This document shows, in pieces, positions 44,463 to 55,010 of a DNA stretch of 64,000 nucleotides. Numbering within the stretch: the first letter of the stretch is position 1; each line of letters opens with the position of its first letter. The translations under genes were made by a program, and so were the position numbers. Origin of the DNA: Massilia eurypsychrophila (GTDB lineage: Bacteria; Pseudomonadota; Gammaproteobacteria; Burkholderiales; Burkholderiaceae_D); the NCBI RefSeq assembly GCF_002760655.1, contig NZ_PDOC01000003.1, positions 410,840 to 474,839 on the forward strand. Reading direction: 5' to 3'. The notes under the pieces were generated by a model, which was not told where the DNA came from, did no database searches, and was given only the letters and a program-made list of their open reading frames with translations.

Positions 44463-46673
44463 ATGCTTTCACAACGCCTCGTCTTCAGCGCGCTGCTCGG
44501 TTGCGCTTCCTTGTTTGCAGCGCTGCCGGCACAAGCGCAGCAGCCGTTCAAAGCCGGCAAGCCCAGCGCCGAGCAGGCGCGCTGGCAGGCGACGGCGCAA
44601 CGCGTGACCATCATGCGCGACAAGTGGGGCATCCCCCACGTGTTCGGCAAGACCGATGCCGACGCGGTATTCGGCCTGCTGTACGCGCAGGCGGAGGACG
44701 ACTTCAATCGCGTCGAACTCAATTACATCAACGCGCTGGGGCGCCTGGCCGAAGTCGAGGGAGAAAAGGAGCTGTGGCGCGACCTGCGCATGAAGATGTT
44801 CATCAGGCCGCAGGACATGCAGGCCAAGTACGCGGCCAGCCCGGCGTGGCTGAAAAAGCTGATGGTGGCCTTTGCCGATGGCCTTAACTTCTACCTGCAC
44901 ACGCATCCGGAAGTGAAACCGAAGCTGATCTCGCACTTCGAGCCATGGATGGCGCTGGCCTTCAGCGAAGGCAGCATCGGCGGCGACATCGAATCGATCG
45001 ACCTGAAGCAGCTCGAGAAAATGTACGGCAGCGGCGCTGCGGTCAAGCTGGCCGACGCCGGCAGCGGCTTCGGCCCGGAGCCGCGCGGCTCGAACGGCTT
45101 TGCGATCGCGCCGAAACGCAGCGCATCCGGCCACGCGCTGCTGCTGATTAATCCGCACACGTCGTTCTACTTCCGCCCTGAAGTGCACATGGTCAGCGAA
45201 GAAGGCCTGAACGCGTATGGCGCCGTGACCTGGGGCCAGTTCTTCGTCTACCAGGGTTTCAACGAGCGGGCAGGGTGGATGCACACCTCCGGCGGCGGCG
45301 ACGTCATCGACGAGTATCTCGAAACGGTGGTCGAAAAGGACGGCAAATTCTTCTACAAGTACGGCGCCGAACAGCGGCCGATGCGCGCGGTGCCGATTAC
45401 GCTGCCGTACAAGACCGCTGCCGGCATGGCCAGCAAAACCGTCACCGCGTACTTCACCCACCACGGCCCGGTGGTGCGCGAGGCCGGCGGCAAATGGGTG
45501 TCGGTCAAGCTGATGGAAGAACCCCTGAAGGCGCTGACGCAGTCGTACACCCGCACCAAGGCGACCAGCTACAAGCAGTTCCATAAATCGATGGAGCTGC
45601 GCACCAACTCGTCGAACAACACCGTGTACGCCGATGCCGATGGCACCATCGCTTACTTCCACGGCAATTTCGTGCCGAAGCGCGATCCGTCGTTCGACTG
45701 GGCGCATCCGGTCGACGGCAGCAATCCGGCCACCGAGTGGCGCGGCCTGCACGATGTCAAGGACACCATCACGCTGAAAAATCCGGCCAGCGGCTACATC
45801 CTCAACACCAACAACTGGCCGTTCGCCGCGGCCGGCGCCAACAGCCCGCGCCAGAAGGACTACGCCGCCTACATGTGGACGCTGCCGGAAAACGCGCGCG
45901 GCCTGCACGCGATCAAGGTGCTGAAGGACGCGCAAGGATTCACCCTCGACAGCCTGGTCGCCGCGGCCTACGATAGCTACCTGTCTGCGTTCGAGCCGCT
46001 GGTGCCGGCGCTGGTGAAGGACTGGGAGGCGCTGCCGGCGAACGATCCGCAAAAGGCGCAACTGGCCGCGCAGGTGGCGGCGTTGCGCGCCTGGGACCTG
46101 CGCTTCTCGGTGACGTCGGTGCCGACGTCGCTGGCGGTGTACTGGGGCCAGCAGATGGTGGCCGCCGCATCGGCAGCGGCGCGCGCCAAGGAGATACCGG
46201 TGGTCGACTACATCGGCGCCAGCATCACCGCGCAAGAGCGCCTGCAGGCGCTGGCGCGCGCATCGGACAAGCTGGCGGCGGACTTCGGCACCTGGCAAAC
46301 GCCATGGGGCGAGATCAACCGCTTCCAGCGCATCAGCGGCGCGGTCGACCAGCAGTACGACGACAGCAAGCCGAGTTATCCGGTGGCGTTCACGTCGGCC
46401 AACTGGGGTTCGCTGGCGTCGTTCGGCATGGTGGCGAAGCAGAAGACCAGGCGCATCTACGGCGACCGCGGCAACAGCTTCGTGGCGGTGGTCGAATTTG
46501 GCCCGCGCCTGCGCGCAAAAAGCATCCTCGCCGGCGGCCAGAGCGCCGATCCGGCATCGAAGCACTTCAGCGACCAGGCAGAGATGTACAGCAAGGGCCA
46601 GTTCAAGGACGTGTTGTTCTATAAGGCCGACATCGAGGCTTCGCTCGAGCGCAAATACCATCCCGGCAAATAG
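44463..46673 (+). CDS. Penicillin-acylase-family hydrolase (possible AHL acylase)
   Basis: A 736-residue Ntn hydrolase with a signal peptide ending ALPAQAQQPF. The precursor is cut autocatalytically; the new N-terminal Ser is in EPRGSNGFAIAPKR near residue 218, preceded by the alpha chain and a spacer. The beta chain holds the HTSFYFRPEVHM and YADADGTIAYFHGNFVP motifs with the oxyanion-hole Asn later (TNNWPFAA). Family members deacylate penicillins, bile acids, or acyl-homoserine lactones (PvdQ/QuiP). Which substrate applies cannot be told. It acts in the periplasm. It follows the ParB-like gene by 30 bases, perhaps by chance. Confidence 0.9.
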   Translation: MLSQRLVFSALLGCASLFAALPAQAQQPFKAGKPSAEQARWQATAQRVTIMRDKWGIPHVFGKTDADAVFGLLYAQAEDDFNRVELNYINALGRLAEVEGEKELWRDLRMKMFIRPQDMQAKYAASPAWLKKLMVAFADGLNFYLHTHPEVKPKLISHFEPWMALAFSEGSIGGDIESIDLKQLEKMYGSGAAVKLADAGSGFGPEPRGSNGFAIAPKRSASGHALLLINPHTSFYFRPEVHMVSEEGLNAYGAVTWGQFFVYQGFNERAGWMHTSGGGDVIDEYLETVVEKDGKFFYKYGAEQRPMRAVPITLPYKTAAGMASKTVTAYFTHHGPVVREAGGKWVSVKLMEEPLKALTQSYTRTKATSYKQFHKSMELRTNSSNNTVYADADGTIAYFHGNFVPKRDPSFDWAHPVDGSNPATEWRGLHDVKDTITLKNPASGYILNTNNWPFAAAGANSPRQKDYAAYMWTLPENARGLHAIKVLKDAQGFTLDSLVAAAYDSYLSAFEPLVPALVKDWEALPANDPQKAQLAAQVAALRAWDLRFSVTSVPTSLAVYWGQQMVAAASAAARAKEIPVVDYIGASITAQERLQALARASDKLAADFGTWQTPWGEINRFQRISGAVDQQYDDSKPSYPVAFTSANWGSLASFGMVAKQKTRRIYGDRGNSFVAVVEFGPRLRAKSILAGGQSADPASKHFSDQAEMYSKGQFKDVLFYKADIEASLERKYHPGK

Positions 46674-46817
46674 GTTCCCGGCAGAGTTTGCATCTTCCAC
46701 TTTGCGCAAGATGTAATTAAATAAAGATTAAGGTTATTGCAATGACTTCTGGAATCGGATTAACCTGAGCCTGCTTTTATCGCTGGCTCGACCTAACCAT
46801 TTCCCAGGAGTGCAAAC

Positions 46818-47471
46818 GTGAAATCGAAATCGTTGTCGCTTAAATCCCTGTCCTTCGCTGCCGCGCTGCTGTGCGCGTCAGCGGCGGCGCAGGCCGAAAT
46901 TATTTTCTTCACCGACCGCGCGGCCTTTCTGGCCGCGCTCAGTTCGTCCGGCACCGATACCTTCGACGACCTCACCGTCAGCCAGACCAGCTCGCCGTTG
47001 CTGCGCAGCGCCGGCGCCTACAGCTATCGCGCCAGCGTCGGGCCCGTGTCGAATTTCTGGCCGGCCGGCACCACCGGCGGCGATGTCTGGCTGGCGGCGA
47101 CCGTCAGCAACGACATCATCACATTCGACAATTTCGGCGGCCTGCGCGCCGTCGGCGGCAACTTCTTCGGCTCGGATGCGGCCGGCGCTTTCTCGCCCAA
47201 CCGCTCACTCGTGCTGACCGCCACCGGCGGCGCCACCACGCGCACGGTCAATCTGTACGACACGACCATATCGACTTTCCTCGGCTTCATTTCTACCGAT
47301 GCGCTGTCGACGGTGACCTTGCAGACCGAGGGCATCCCTGGCGGCACGGCATACTGGTCGACGGCCAACAACGTGACCATCGGCATGCCGGTGCCGGAGC
47401 CGGAAACCTACGGCATGCTGCTGCTGGGCCTCGGCCTGGTCGGCTTCATGGCGCGCCGCCGCGCCCGCTGA
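46818..47471 (+). CDS. PEP-CTERM sorted exported protein, copy 1
   Basis: A 217-residue secreted protein with GTG start after AGGAG, a signal peptide ending LLCASAAAQAEI, a beta-rich body, and a C-terminal PEP-CTERM signal: VPEPETYGMLLLGLGLVGFM then ARRRAR. The signal directs recognition by an exosortase (EpsH/XrtA type), usually in bacteria that make exopolysaccharide; no exosortase is in the window. It is clearly a paralogue of the next gene, sharing AFLAA, SGTDTFDDL, GGNFFGSD and TFLGF blocks. Confidence 0.92.
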   Translation: MKSKSLSLKSLSFAAALLCASAAAQAEIIFFTDRAAFLAALSSSGTDTFDDLTVSQTSSPLLRSAGAYSYRASVGPVSNFWPAGTTGGDVWLAATVSNDIITFDNFGGLRAVGGNFFGSDAAGAFSPNRSLVLTATGGATTRTVNLYDTTISTFLGFISTDALSTVTLQTEGIPGGTAYWSTANNVTIGMPVPEPETYGMLLLGLGLVGFMARRRAR

Positions 47472-47486
47472 CGGTACCGGCGTCGA

Positions 47487-47515
47487 CAGCCGCGGCAACG
47501 TGCCGCGGCTGTTTG
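47487..47515 (+). terminator. Terminator after PEP-CTERM gene 1
   Basis: CAGCCGCGGCA and TGCCGCGGCTG pair perfectly over 11 bases with an ACG loop, followed by TTTG. The tandem paralogue downstream therefore has its own promoter. Confidence 0.75.
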
Positions 47516-47686
47516 CATTTGGCAATCCGCTGCCTCGAACTTGCGAGCGGGGAATTGCTCAGTTTCTTCGTGCAGATCAAGTTATCACTACATTAACCTT
47601 GGTTCCATTGCAGGCATTGAGCGCCTGATATCTACTGGAGCCAGCAGTCGCTGTGCTCATCCGATGTGTTCACAAGGGGAACTACC

Positions 47687-48325
47687 ATGAAGAAGAAAAC
47701 GCTTTCGCTAAACGCGCTGGCGCTAGCCGCGTTGCTATGCGGCGGCGCCGCCGCCCAGGCGCAGATCACCGTCTATAACGATCACACCGCGTTCCTGGCC
47801 GCCGTCACCAACGCCGGCACCGACACCTTCGACGACTTGCCGATGTCGCCGCTGCCTACGCCGCTGTCGCGCTCGGCCGGCATCCACAGCTATTTCGCCA
47901 GCGCCGGACCGGCCTCGATATTCTTCCCCGCCGGCACGGGCACCGACCACTGGCTGTCGACCGCCGACTCCACCGACTCGATCACCTTCTCGGGTTTCTC
48001 GCCCGGCGTGTATGCACTCGGCGGATTTTTCTTTGGCTCTGATGCCAATGGCGCCTTCCTGCCCGGTACCACGGTGACGTTGACGGCGCTGTCGGGCGAG
48101 ACCCGGACCGTGTCGCTCACCGACACCTTGACCACCACCTTCCTCGGCTTCACCTCCGACGTGCCGCTGATCTCGGTGGTGCTGACCGCGTCCGAGATCG
48201 GCGGCGCCGTCTGGCCCACCGCCAACGACCTGACGCTGGCGGTACCGGAACCTGGCGCCTATGGCATGTTGCTGGCTGGCCTGGGCGTGGTCGGTTTTGC
48301 GGCGCGCCGCCGTCGCGCCCGCTGA
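47687..48325 (+). CDS. PEP-CTERM sorted exported protein, copy 2
   Basis: A 212-residue paralogue of the preceding gene: signal peptide ending CGGAAAQAQI, the same YNDHTAFLAAV and GTDTFDDLP blocks, FFFGSDANGAF, TTFLGFTS, and the sorting signal VPEPGAYGMLLAGLGVVGFA followed by ARRRRAR. ATG 47687 follows AAGGGGAA. A tandem duplication with clear divergence explains the pair. The role of the body domain is unknown. Confidence 0.92.
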   Translation: MKKKTLSLNALALAALLCGGAAAQAQITVYNDHTAFLAAVTNAGTDTFDDLPMSPLPTPLSRSAGIHSYFASAGPASIFFPAGTGTDHWLSTADSTDSITFSGFSPGVYALGGFFFGSDANGAFLPGTTVTLTALSGETRTVSLTDTLTTTFLGFTSDVPLISVVLTASEIGGAVWPTANDLTLAVPEPGAYGMLLAGLGVVGFAARRRRAR

Positions 48326-48342
48326 AGGCGCGCAGGCGAACG

Positions 48343-48367
48343 TAGCGGCCGCGCTCCCCGCGGCCGC
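48343..48367 (+). terminator. Terminator after PEP-CTERM gene 2
   Basis: AGCGGCCGCG and CGCGGCCGCT pair perfectly around a CTCCC loop and are followed by TTC. It separates the gene from the tdk promoter. Confidence 0.75.
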
Positions 48368-48439
48368 TTTCGGCTTGCAATGACGGCCGCCTCTGCCGGC
48401 TGCCGCTGCGCCCGATGCTGGCCCGGCAGCACACGCGCT

Positions 48440-48448
48440 TGCTATAAT
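48440..48448 (+). promoter_or_regulatory. Extended -10 promoter of tdk
   Basis: TGCTATAAT is a perfect extended -10 element (TGnTATAAT), 30 bases upstream of the tdk start. It needs no strong -35, and none is clear. Confidence 0.6.
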
Positions 48449-48478
48449 TCCGGCTTCCAACAGGCGACAGGGCAGGCA

Positions 48479-49027
48479 GTGGCAAAACTTTACTTCAGGT
48501 ATTCGGCGATGAACGCCGGTAAATCGACCGCGCTGCTGCAAGTGGCGCACAATTACGAAGAACAGGGCCAGCGCGTCAAGCTTTTCACCGCCGCCATCGA
48601 CAGCCGCTATGGCGTCGGCCAGGTCACCTCGCGCCTCGGCCCTCAGCGCCAGGTCGACACCTTCGACGCCGACTACAACTTCCTCGCCGAAGTGCCGCAG
48701 GTAGCCTGCGTGCTGGTCGACGAAGCGCAATTTCTCAGCACCGTCCAGGTCCAGCAGCTGCACCAGCTGGCCCAGGTGCGCGGCGTGCCGGTCATCTGCT
48801 ACGGCCTGCGCAGCGATTTTCGCGGCGAGCCGTTTCCCGGTTCGGCTTACCTGCTGGCGCTGGCCGACGATATCGAAGAGCTCAAGAATATCTGTACGTG
48901 CGGCAAGAAGGCGACGATGAACGTGCGCATCGACGAAGATGGCCGCCGCATCCGCGATGGCGAGCAGGTCAGCATCGGCGGCAATGAGCGCTATCGCCAG
49001 GCTTGCGGCCGCTGCTTCTACGCGTAA
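48479..49027 (+). CDS. tdk: Thymidine kinase
   Basis: A 182-residue type II thymidine kinase, which phosphorylates thymidine in the salvage pathway. Visible are the P-loop MNAGKSTALL (residues 11-20), the DEAQF motif near 80, and the zinc-binding cysteines of NICTCGKKA and CGRCF at the end. GTG start at 48479. Length fits the short bacterial type (E. coli Tdk has 205 residues). Confidence 0.95.
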   Translation: MAKLYFRYSAMNAGKSTALLQVAHNYEEQGQRVKLFTAAIDSRYGVGQVTSRLGPQRQVDTFDADYNFLAEVPQVACVLVDEAQFLSTVQVQQLHQLAQVRGVPVICYGLRSDFRGEPFPGSAYLLALADDIEELKNICTCGKKATMNVRIDEDGRRIRDGEQVSIGGNERYRQACGRCFYA

Positions 49028-49039
49028 GCGCGCGCGGCG

Positions 49040-49600
49040 ATGTCATTCCTGGCCAGCTGCCAGACCATCGTGCCGGCTGCTGCGTGCCAGCACAGCGACC
49101 TGCTGCTGTACCTGCTGCCCTCGGCCGCGCTCGCTTTCCTGATCCGGCTACTGGCAGGCACCCATCCGTTCTTTTTCCTGTTCACCGTGGCCGGCACCAT
49201 CTGCCACGAACTGGCGCATTTTGCGGTCGGGCTGCTGACCGGCGCCCGGCCCGGTTCGCTGACGATCATCCCGCGCCGCGCCGGCCACACCTGGGAGCTT
49301 GGCTCGGTGACCTTGATGCGGGTGCGCTGGTACAACGCCGCACCGGCCGCGCTGGCGCCGATCCTGATCATCGCGCTGCCTTTTCTGGTGGCACGCTGGC
49401 GCACTACGCCGGGCTGGACGTTCCAGCCGGTCGACCTGGCGATTGCCTTTGCGCTGGCGCCGCAGTTCCTGTCGTTCTGGCCGTCGAAGGTCGACTGGCG
49501 CATCGCCTTGCGCTCCTGGCCGTACCTGGTGATCGTCGGCGCCGCCGCCGCGCTGGCGTGGACCGTACGCCCCAGTCTGTTTCAATTTGTAAGACCTTGA
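49040..49600 (+). CDS. Polytopic membrane protein with HExxH metalloprotease motif
   Basis: A 186-residue membrane protein with about four spans. GTICHELAHFAVGLLTGARPGS contains HELAH (H-E-x-x-H) inside a span near residue 55, the hallmark of M50-type intramembrane metalloproteases, although the distal Asp motif of that family (LDG/NPDG) is not obvious. It may be a distant M50 member or a non-peptidase relative. It begins 13 bases after tdk and could be co-transcribed. Confidence 0.6.
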   Translation: MSFLASCQTIVPAAACQHSDLLLYLLPSAALAFLIRLLAGTHPFFFLFTVAGTICHELAHFAVGLLTGARPGSLTIIPRRAGHTWELGSVTLMRVRWYNAAPAALAPILIIALPFLVARWRTTPGWTFQPVDLAIAFALAPQFLSFWPSKVDWRIALRSWPYLVIVGAAAALAWTVRPSLFQFVRP

Positions 49601-49772
49601 ACGGGCGTGCGGCGCGCCCCGTAAGCTTGCCACGTGAATCTACGCAAGCTGCTCCTGTGCGGACGCGCTATGCTGTTAGAATCGATCAGATAACGCGTTC
49701 GGCGCGCGCGCACCCCTTGTGTTCAGACAGTCCCGCCCGCAGTTACCAGCACCACGCATGGAGAGACCAAGA

Positions 49773-51992
49773 ATGAAGAAGCAGATGTTCATCGTTGCAC
49801 TGGCGGTCGCCTTGACCGCCCCGGCCACCTTTGCCCAGCCCGAGAAAGTCGGCACCACCCAGCTCAAGCCAATCCCGTCGCAGGCGACCGCGGCGCTGTG
49901 GGCGTCGAAGATGCTGGCGCGCCATCACTACAAGGCAATCCCGCTGGACGATGCGATGTCCGAGAAGATCTTCGACCGCTACTTCAAGACGCTCGACGGC
50001 GAAAAGATGTACTTCCTGCAGAGCGACATCGACCAGTTCGACGTCGTCCGCAACAAGCTCGACGATGCGATCAACAACGAAAACCTGACCCTGCCGTTCG
50101 TCCTGTTCAACGTCTACCAGCAGCGCTTCACCGAGCGCATGGCGTATGCGCGCGACCTGCTCAAAACCAGGCTCGACTTCACCAGCGACGAGACATACAC
50201 GATCGACCGCGAAAAAGCGGCGTGGCCGAAAAGCGAAGACGAGGCGCGCGAGCTGTGGCGCAAGCGCGTCAAGAACGACTGGCTGCGCCTGAAACTGGCC
50301 GGCAAGGACGACAAGGCAATCCGCGAGGCGCTCGACAAGCGCTACGACAACTACCAGGTGCGCCTGCGCAAGCTGAACAACGAAGACGTGTTCCAGATGT
50401 TCATGAACGCCTACGCCACGTCGATCGAGCCGCACACCAACTACCTCGGCCCGCGCGCCGCCGACAATTTCGACATCGCCATGCGATTGTCGCTCGAGGG
50501 CATCGGCGCCGTGCTGCAAACGCGCGAAGAGTACACCGTGATCCGCGAGATCGTCGCCGGCAGCCCGGCCGGCCTGTCCGGCAAGCTGAAGGTAGGCGAC
50601 CGCATCGTCGGCGTTGCCCAGGGCGATGCTGCGTTTACCGATGTGCTCGGCTGGCGTATCGACGACGTCGTCCAGCTGATCCGTGGCCCGAAAGACTCCG
50701 CTGTGCGCCTCGACGTGTTGCCTGAAGGTGCAGGCACCGACGGCAAGCACGTGGCCGTGTCGCTGGTGCGCAAGAAGATCAACATGGAAGAGCAGTCGGC
50801 CAAGAAAACGATCATCGAAGTGCGCGACGGCGGCGTCAAGCGCCGTGTCGGCGTCATTTCGCTGCCGACGTTCTACCTCGATTTCGACGCCCGCCGCCGC
50901 GGCGACAAGGATTACAAGAGCGCCACGCGCGACGTCGCCCGCATCCTCGGCGAGCTGAAGAAAGAAAAAGTCGACAACGTGCTGATCGACCTGCGCAACA
51001 ACGGCGGCGGCTCGCTGATCGAGGCGGTCGAGCTGACCGGCCTGTTCATCGACAAGGGGCCGGTGGTGCAGCAGCGCACCGCGGAAGGGCGCATCGAAGT
51101 CGAGAGCGACACCAACGCCGGCCTGGCGTGGGATGGCCCGGTGGGCGTGCTGATCAACCGCGGTTCGGCGTCGGCGTCGGAAATTTTCGCCGCCGCGATC
51201 CAGGACTACGGCCGCGGCCTGATCATCGGCGAGCCGAGCTTCGGCAAGGGTACCGTGCAGACGATGATCAACCTCGACCGTTTCGCGCCGACGACCGAGA
51301 AGGTGCACTACGGCGAGTTGAAGATGACGATCGCCCAGTTCTTCCGCATCAACGGCGGCACCACGCAGTTGCGCGGCGTGTCGCCCGACATCAAGCTGCC
51401 GGTGACGTCCGACAACGAGAACTTTGGCGAATCGAGCTACGACAACGCGTTGCCGTACGTATCGATCAAGCCGGCCAGCTATGTCGCTTCGGGCGACCTG
51501 AAGGAACTGATCGCACCGCTGCAGAAGCGACACGAGGCGCGCATCGCCAGGGACAAGGACTTCCAGTACCTGCAGGAAGACATTGCCGAGATGCGCAAGC
51601 TGCGCAAGGAAAACGCCATTTCGCTCAACGAGTCGGTGCGCCGCAAGGAGCGCGATACGCAAGAGGCGAAGGCCAAGCTGCGTGAAGCGCGGGTTGCGTC
51701 GCAGGGCACGGCCGACGACAAGGAAGCGCGCAGCAAGGTGCCCGATCCGACGGCCAAGCCGGCCAAGGCGCTTGCCGTCAAGGGCTCGCCGCGCCAGGAC
51801 GACGGCCTGCAGGCGGACGAGCGCAGCCTGGCGGCCGAACTGGCTGCCGAAAAAGCTGCCAAGAACGCCAAGGACGTGATGCTGCAGGAAGCGGCGCACA
51901 TCCTCAGCGACGAAGTGGCGATGTTCAAGACCAACACCCGTCTCGCCTCGCGCGTGATGCCGTACCGCGCCGCGACCAAGCTCGCCGACTGA
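49773..51992 (+). CDS. prc: C-terminal processing protease (Prc/Tsp family)
   Basis: A 739-residue S41A peptidase. It has a signal peptide ending ALTAPATFAQ, an N-terminal helical domain, a PDZ domain (about 225-330, GIGAVLQTREEYTV, GDRIVGVAQGD), and the catalytic part with RGSASASEIFAAAIQ (Ser) and FGKGTVQT (Lys) near 470-500. A long charged coiled-coil C-terminus follows (about 590-720). The family trims peptidoglycan hydrolases and other envelope proteins in the periplasm. Start chosen at ATG 49773 with GGAGAG upstream. Confidence 0.94.
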   Translation: MKKQMFIVALAVALTAPATFAQPEKVGTTQLKPIPSQATAALWASKMLARHHYKAIPLDDAMSEKIFDRYFKTLDGEKMYFLQSDIDQFDVVRNKLDDAINNENLTLPFVLFNVYQQRFTERMAYARDLLKTRLDFTSDETYTIDREKAAWPKSEDEARELWRKRVKNDWLRLKLAGKDDKAIREALDKRYDNYQVRLRKLNNEDVFQMFMNAYATSIEPHTNYLGPRAADNFDIAMRLSLEGIGAVLQTREEYTVIREIVAGSPAGLSGKLKVGDRIVGVAQGDAAFTDVLGWRIDDVVQLIRGPKDSAVRLDVLPEGAGTDGKHVAVSLVRKKINMEEQSAKKTIIEVRDGGVKRRVGVISLPTFYLDFDARRRGDKDYKSATRDVARILGELKKEKVDNVLIDLRNNGGGSLIEAVELTGLFIDKGPVVQQRTAEGRIEVESDTNAGLAWDGPVGVLINRGSASASEIFAAAIQDYGRGLIIGEPSFGKGTVQTMINLDRFAPTTEKVHYGELKMTIAQFFRINGGTTQLRGVSPDIKLPVTSDNENFGESSYDNALPYVSIKPASYVASGDLKELIAPLQKRHEARIARDKDFQYLQEDIAEMRKLRKENAISLNESVRRKERDTQEAKAKLREARVASQGTADDKEARSKVPDPTAKPAKALAVKGSPRQDDGLQADERSLAAELAAEKAAKNAKDVMLQEAAHILSDEVAMFKTNTRLASRVMPYRAATKLAD

Positions 51993-52011
51993 CCGGCTGT
52001 CTCGCTGTCCC

Positions 52012-52050
52012 AAAAAGCCCGCCCGGCGCACCGCCCGGCGGGCTTTTTTT
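52012..52050 (+). terminator. Strong intrinsic terminator after prc
   Basis: AAAAAGCCCGCC and GGCGGGCTTTTTTT form a long stem around a partly paired centre, ending in seven T. It closes the protease gene. Confidence 0.92.
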
Positions 52051-52062
52051 ACGCAAAGTGCT

Positions 52063-52124
52063 GGTGTCAGGTCTGACATTCGGACATTCCTGCGATGAAA
52101 TGTCCGAATGTCAGACCTGACACC
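52063..52124. repeat. Perfect 26-bp inverted repeat
   Basis: The left arm (52063-52088) begins GGTGTCAGGTCTGACATT; the right arm (52099-52124) is its exact reverse complement, with a ten-base loop between. It sits between the prc terminator and the ACAD operon. The inner TCAGACCTGA core recalls, but does not match, the TCAGACCCC ends of the 37-bp REP-like repeat. Confidence 0.85.
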
Positions 52125-52216
52125 TGCGTTTGGCTTTGCTGCGAAACCGACTTTTTCGGGTACAATTCTTGTGAACGGTCGTGCTATTTTTGATCGGCGC
52201 CCAACAAGGAGACTGT

Positions 52217-53404
<1,188 letters not shown>

Positions 53405-53412
53405 GGCACTGA

Positions 53413-54555
53413 ATGGATTTCAACTTCAAAGAAGAACAGCAGCAGTTCGCCGATGCCCTCAAGCGCTGGGTGGCGAAGGACTACAGCTTCGACGAGCGCG
53501 CCCGCATCATCGGCTCGGACGCCGGCGTATCGGACCAGGCATGGGCCACGCTGGTCGAACTGGGCATGACGGCGCTGCCGGTGCCGGAAGAGCAGGGCGG
53601 CTTTAGCGGCACGGCGGTCGACTTGTTCGTCGTCATGCAGGAGTTGGGCCGCGGCCTGGTGGTCGAGCCCTACCTGGCCACCGTCCTCGGCGCCGAATTC
53701 CTCAAGCTGGCCGGCGGCCACGACGCGCTGCTCGAACAGGTCGGCGCCGGTGAACTGAAGCTGGCGTGCGCGCTGGGCGAGGTGCAGTCGCGCCATGACC
53801 TGGCCGACATCGCCACCACCGCCAGCGCCGACGCCGACGGCTACGTGATCAATGGCCGCAAGAGCGTCGTCGTGCATGGCGCGCAAGCCGGCAGCGTGAT
53901 CGTCTCGGCGCGCAGCGGCGGCGCCCAGCGCGACACCGGCGGCATCTCGCTGTTCGTGCTGCCGCTGGCGAGCGCTGGCATCACCGTCACCGGCTACCGC
54001 ACGCTCGACGGCCAGCGCGCCGCCGACCTCGTGTTCGACAAGGTACGCGCGCCGGCTGCCGCGCTGCTGGGCGCCGCCGGCGCCGGCTGGGCCATTCTCG
54101 ACGCCGCTGCCGATTACGGCGCCGGCCTGCTGTGCGCCGAAGCGCTCGGCGCAATGGAAGCGATCTTCGCCGCCACGCTCGACTACCTGAAGACGCGTAC
54201 CCAGTTCGGCGCGCCGATCGGCAAATTCCAGGCACTGCAGCATCGCATGGCCGACATGTACATCCACCTGGAGCAGGCCCGCTCGATGGCCTTGCTGGCC
54301 GCGGTCAGGCTGGCCTCGGGCGAGGCGTCCGAACGCCGGCGCGCGGTGTCGGCGGCGAAGTACCGCGTCGGCCAGGCGATGAAGTTCGTCGGCCAGCAAT
54401 CGGTGCAGCTGCACGGCGGCATGGGCGTGACCAACGAGCTGCCGGCCGCGCACTACTTCAAGCGCCTGACGATGATCGAGCTGACGATGGGCGACTCGGA
54501 CCACCACGTGCGGCGCTTCATGGCGCAGCCAGGCTTCGAGCAGGAAGCGGCATGA
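53413..54555 (+). CDS. Acyl-CoA dehydrogenase family protein (subunit B)
   Basis: A 380-residue divergent ACAD. It has a recognisable N-terminal helical domain, the middle beta domain (TVTGYRTLDGQRAADLVFD) and the C-terminal QLHGGMGVTNELPAAHYFKR followed by TMGDSDHHVRR. It lacks the EPGAGSD-type motif of its partner. Such weakly conserved ACADs usually pair with a standard one to form an alpha2-beta2 enzyme. Spacing of eight bases to the upstream gene and overlap (ATGA) with the MaoC gene support one operon. Confidence 0.88.
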   Translation: MDFNFKEEQQQFADALKRWVAKDYSFDERARIIGSDAGVSDQAWATLVELGMTALPVPEEQGGFSGTAVDLFVVMQELGRGLVVEPYLATVLGAEFLKLAGGHDALLEQVGAGELKLACALGEVQSRHDLADIATTASADADGYVINGRKSVVVHGAQAGSVIVSARSGGAQRDTGGISLFVLPLASAGITVTGYRTLDGQRAADLVFDKVRAPAAALLGAAGAGWAILDAAADYGAGLLCAEALGAMEAIFAATLDYLKTRTQFGAPIGKFQALQHRMADMYIHLEQARSMALLAAVRLASGEASERRRAVSAAKYRVGQAMKFVGQQSVQLHGGMGVTNELPAAHYFKRLTMIELTMGDSDHHVRRFMAQPGFEQEAA

Positions 54556-55010
54556 AGCAAACCAGCTGGTATTTCGAGGACTTCCATCCCGGCCAGGAGA
54601 TCGCGCTGGGCAGCCGCACGGTCAGTGAAGAAGAGATTATCGCGTTCGCAACGCAGTTCGACCCGCAGCCGTTTCACGTCGATCACGACGCCGCGGCGGC
54701 GTCGATCTATGGCGGCGTGATCGCCAGCGGCTGGCATACCTGCAGCATGATGATGCGGATGGTGGTCGATACGATGATGGGTAAATCGTCCAGCATGGGC
54801 TCGCCCGGACTCGATGGCGTGCGCTGGCTGCTGCCGGTGCGCGCCGGCGACACCATCACGGCGACCTACCTGACCAGGCAGGTGAAGGCATCGGCGACGA
54901 AGAGCGACCGCGGCGTGGTCTGGTCGACCTGGACCGCGGTCAACCAGCACGGTCAGCCGGTCTGCACGATCGAAGGGATGGGCATGTTCGGGCGGCGTCC
55001 CGATGCGTGA
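54552..55010 (+). CDS. MaoC-family hydratase, first copy
   Basis: A 152-residue single hot-dog protein with the hydratase-2 motif FDPQPFHVDHDAAAASIYGG (Asp/His pair) and the ASGWHTCSMMMR helix. It probably hydrates enoyl-CoA to (R)-3-hydroxyacyl-CoA. The ATG overlaps the ACAD stop by four bases. Together with the next MaoC gene it could form a heteromer. Confidence 0.88.
   Translation: MKQTSWYFEDFHPGQEIALGSRTVSEEEIIAFATQFDPQPFHVDHDAAAASIYGGVIASGWHTCSMMMRMVVDTMMGKSSSMGSPGLDGVRWLLPVRAGDTITATYLTRQVKASATKSDRGVVWSTWTAVNQHGQPVCTIEGMGMFGRRPDA

Noticed and set aside
47580-47690. Sigma-54 type -24/-12 promoter for the PEP-CTERM genes
   Set aside because: GG and GC pairs occur (near TTGGTTCCATTGCA) but their spacing is seven, not ten, bases.
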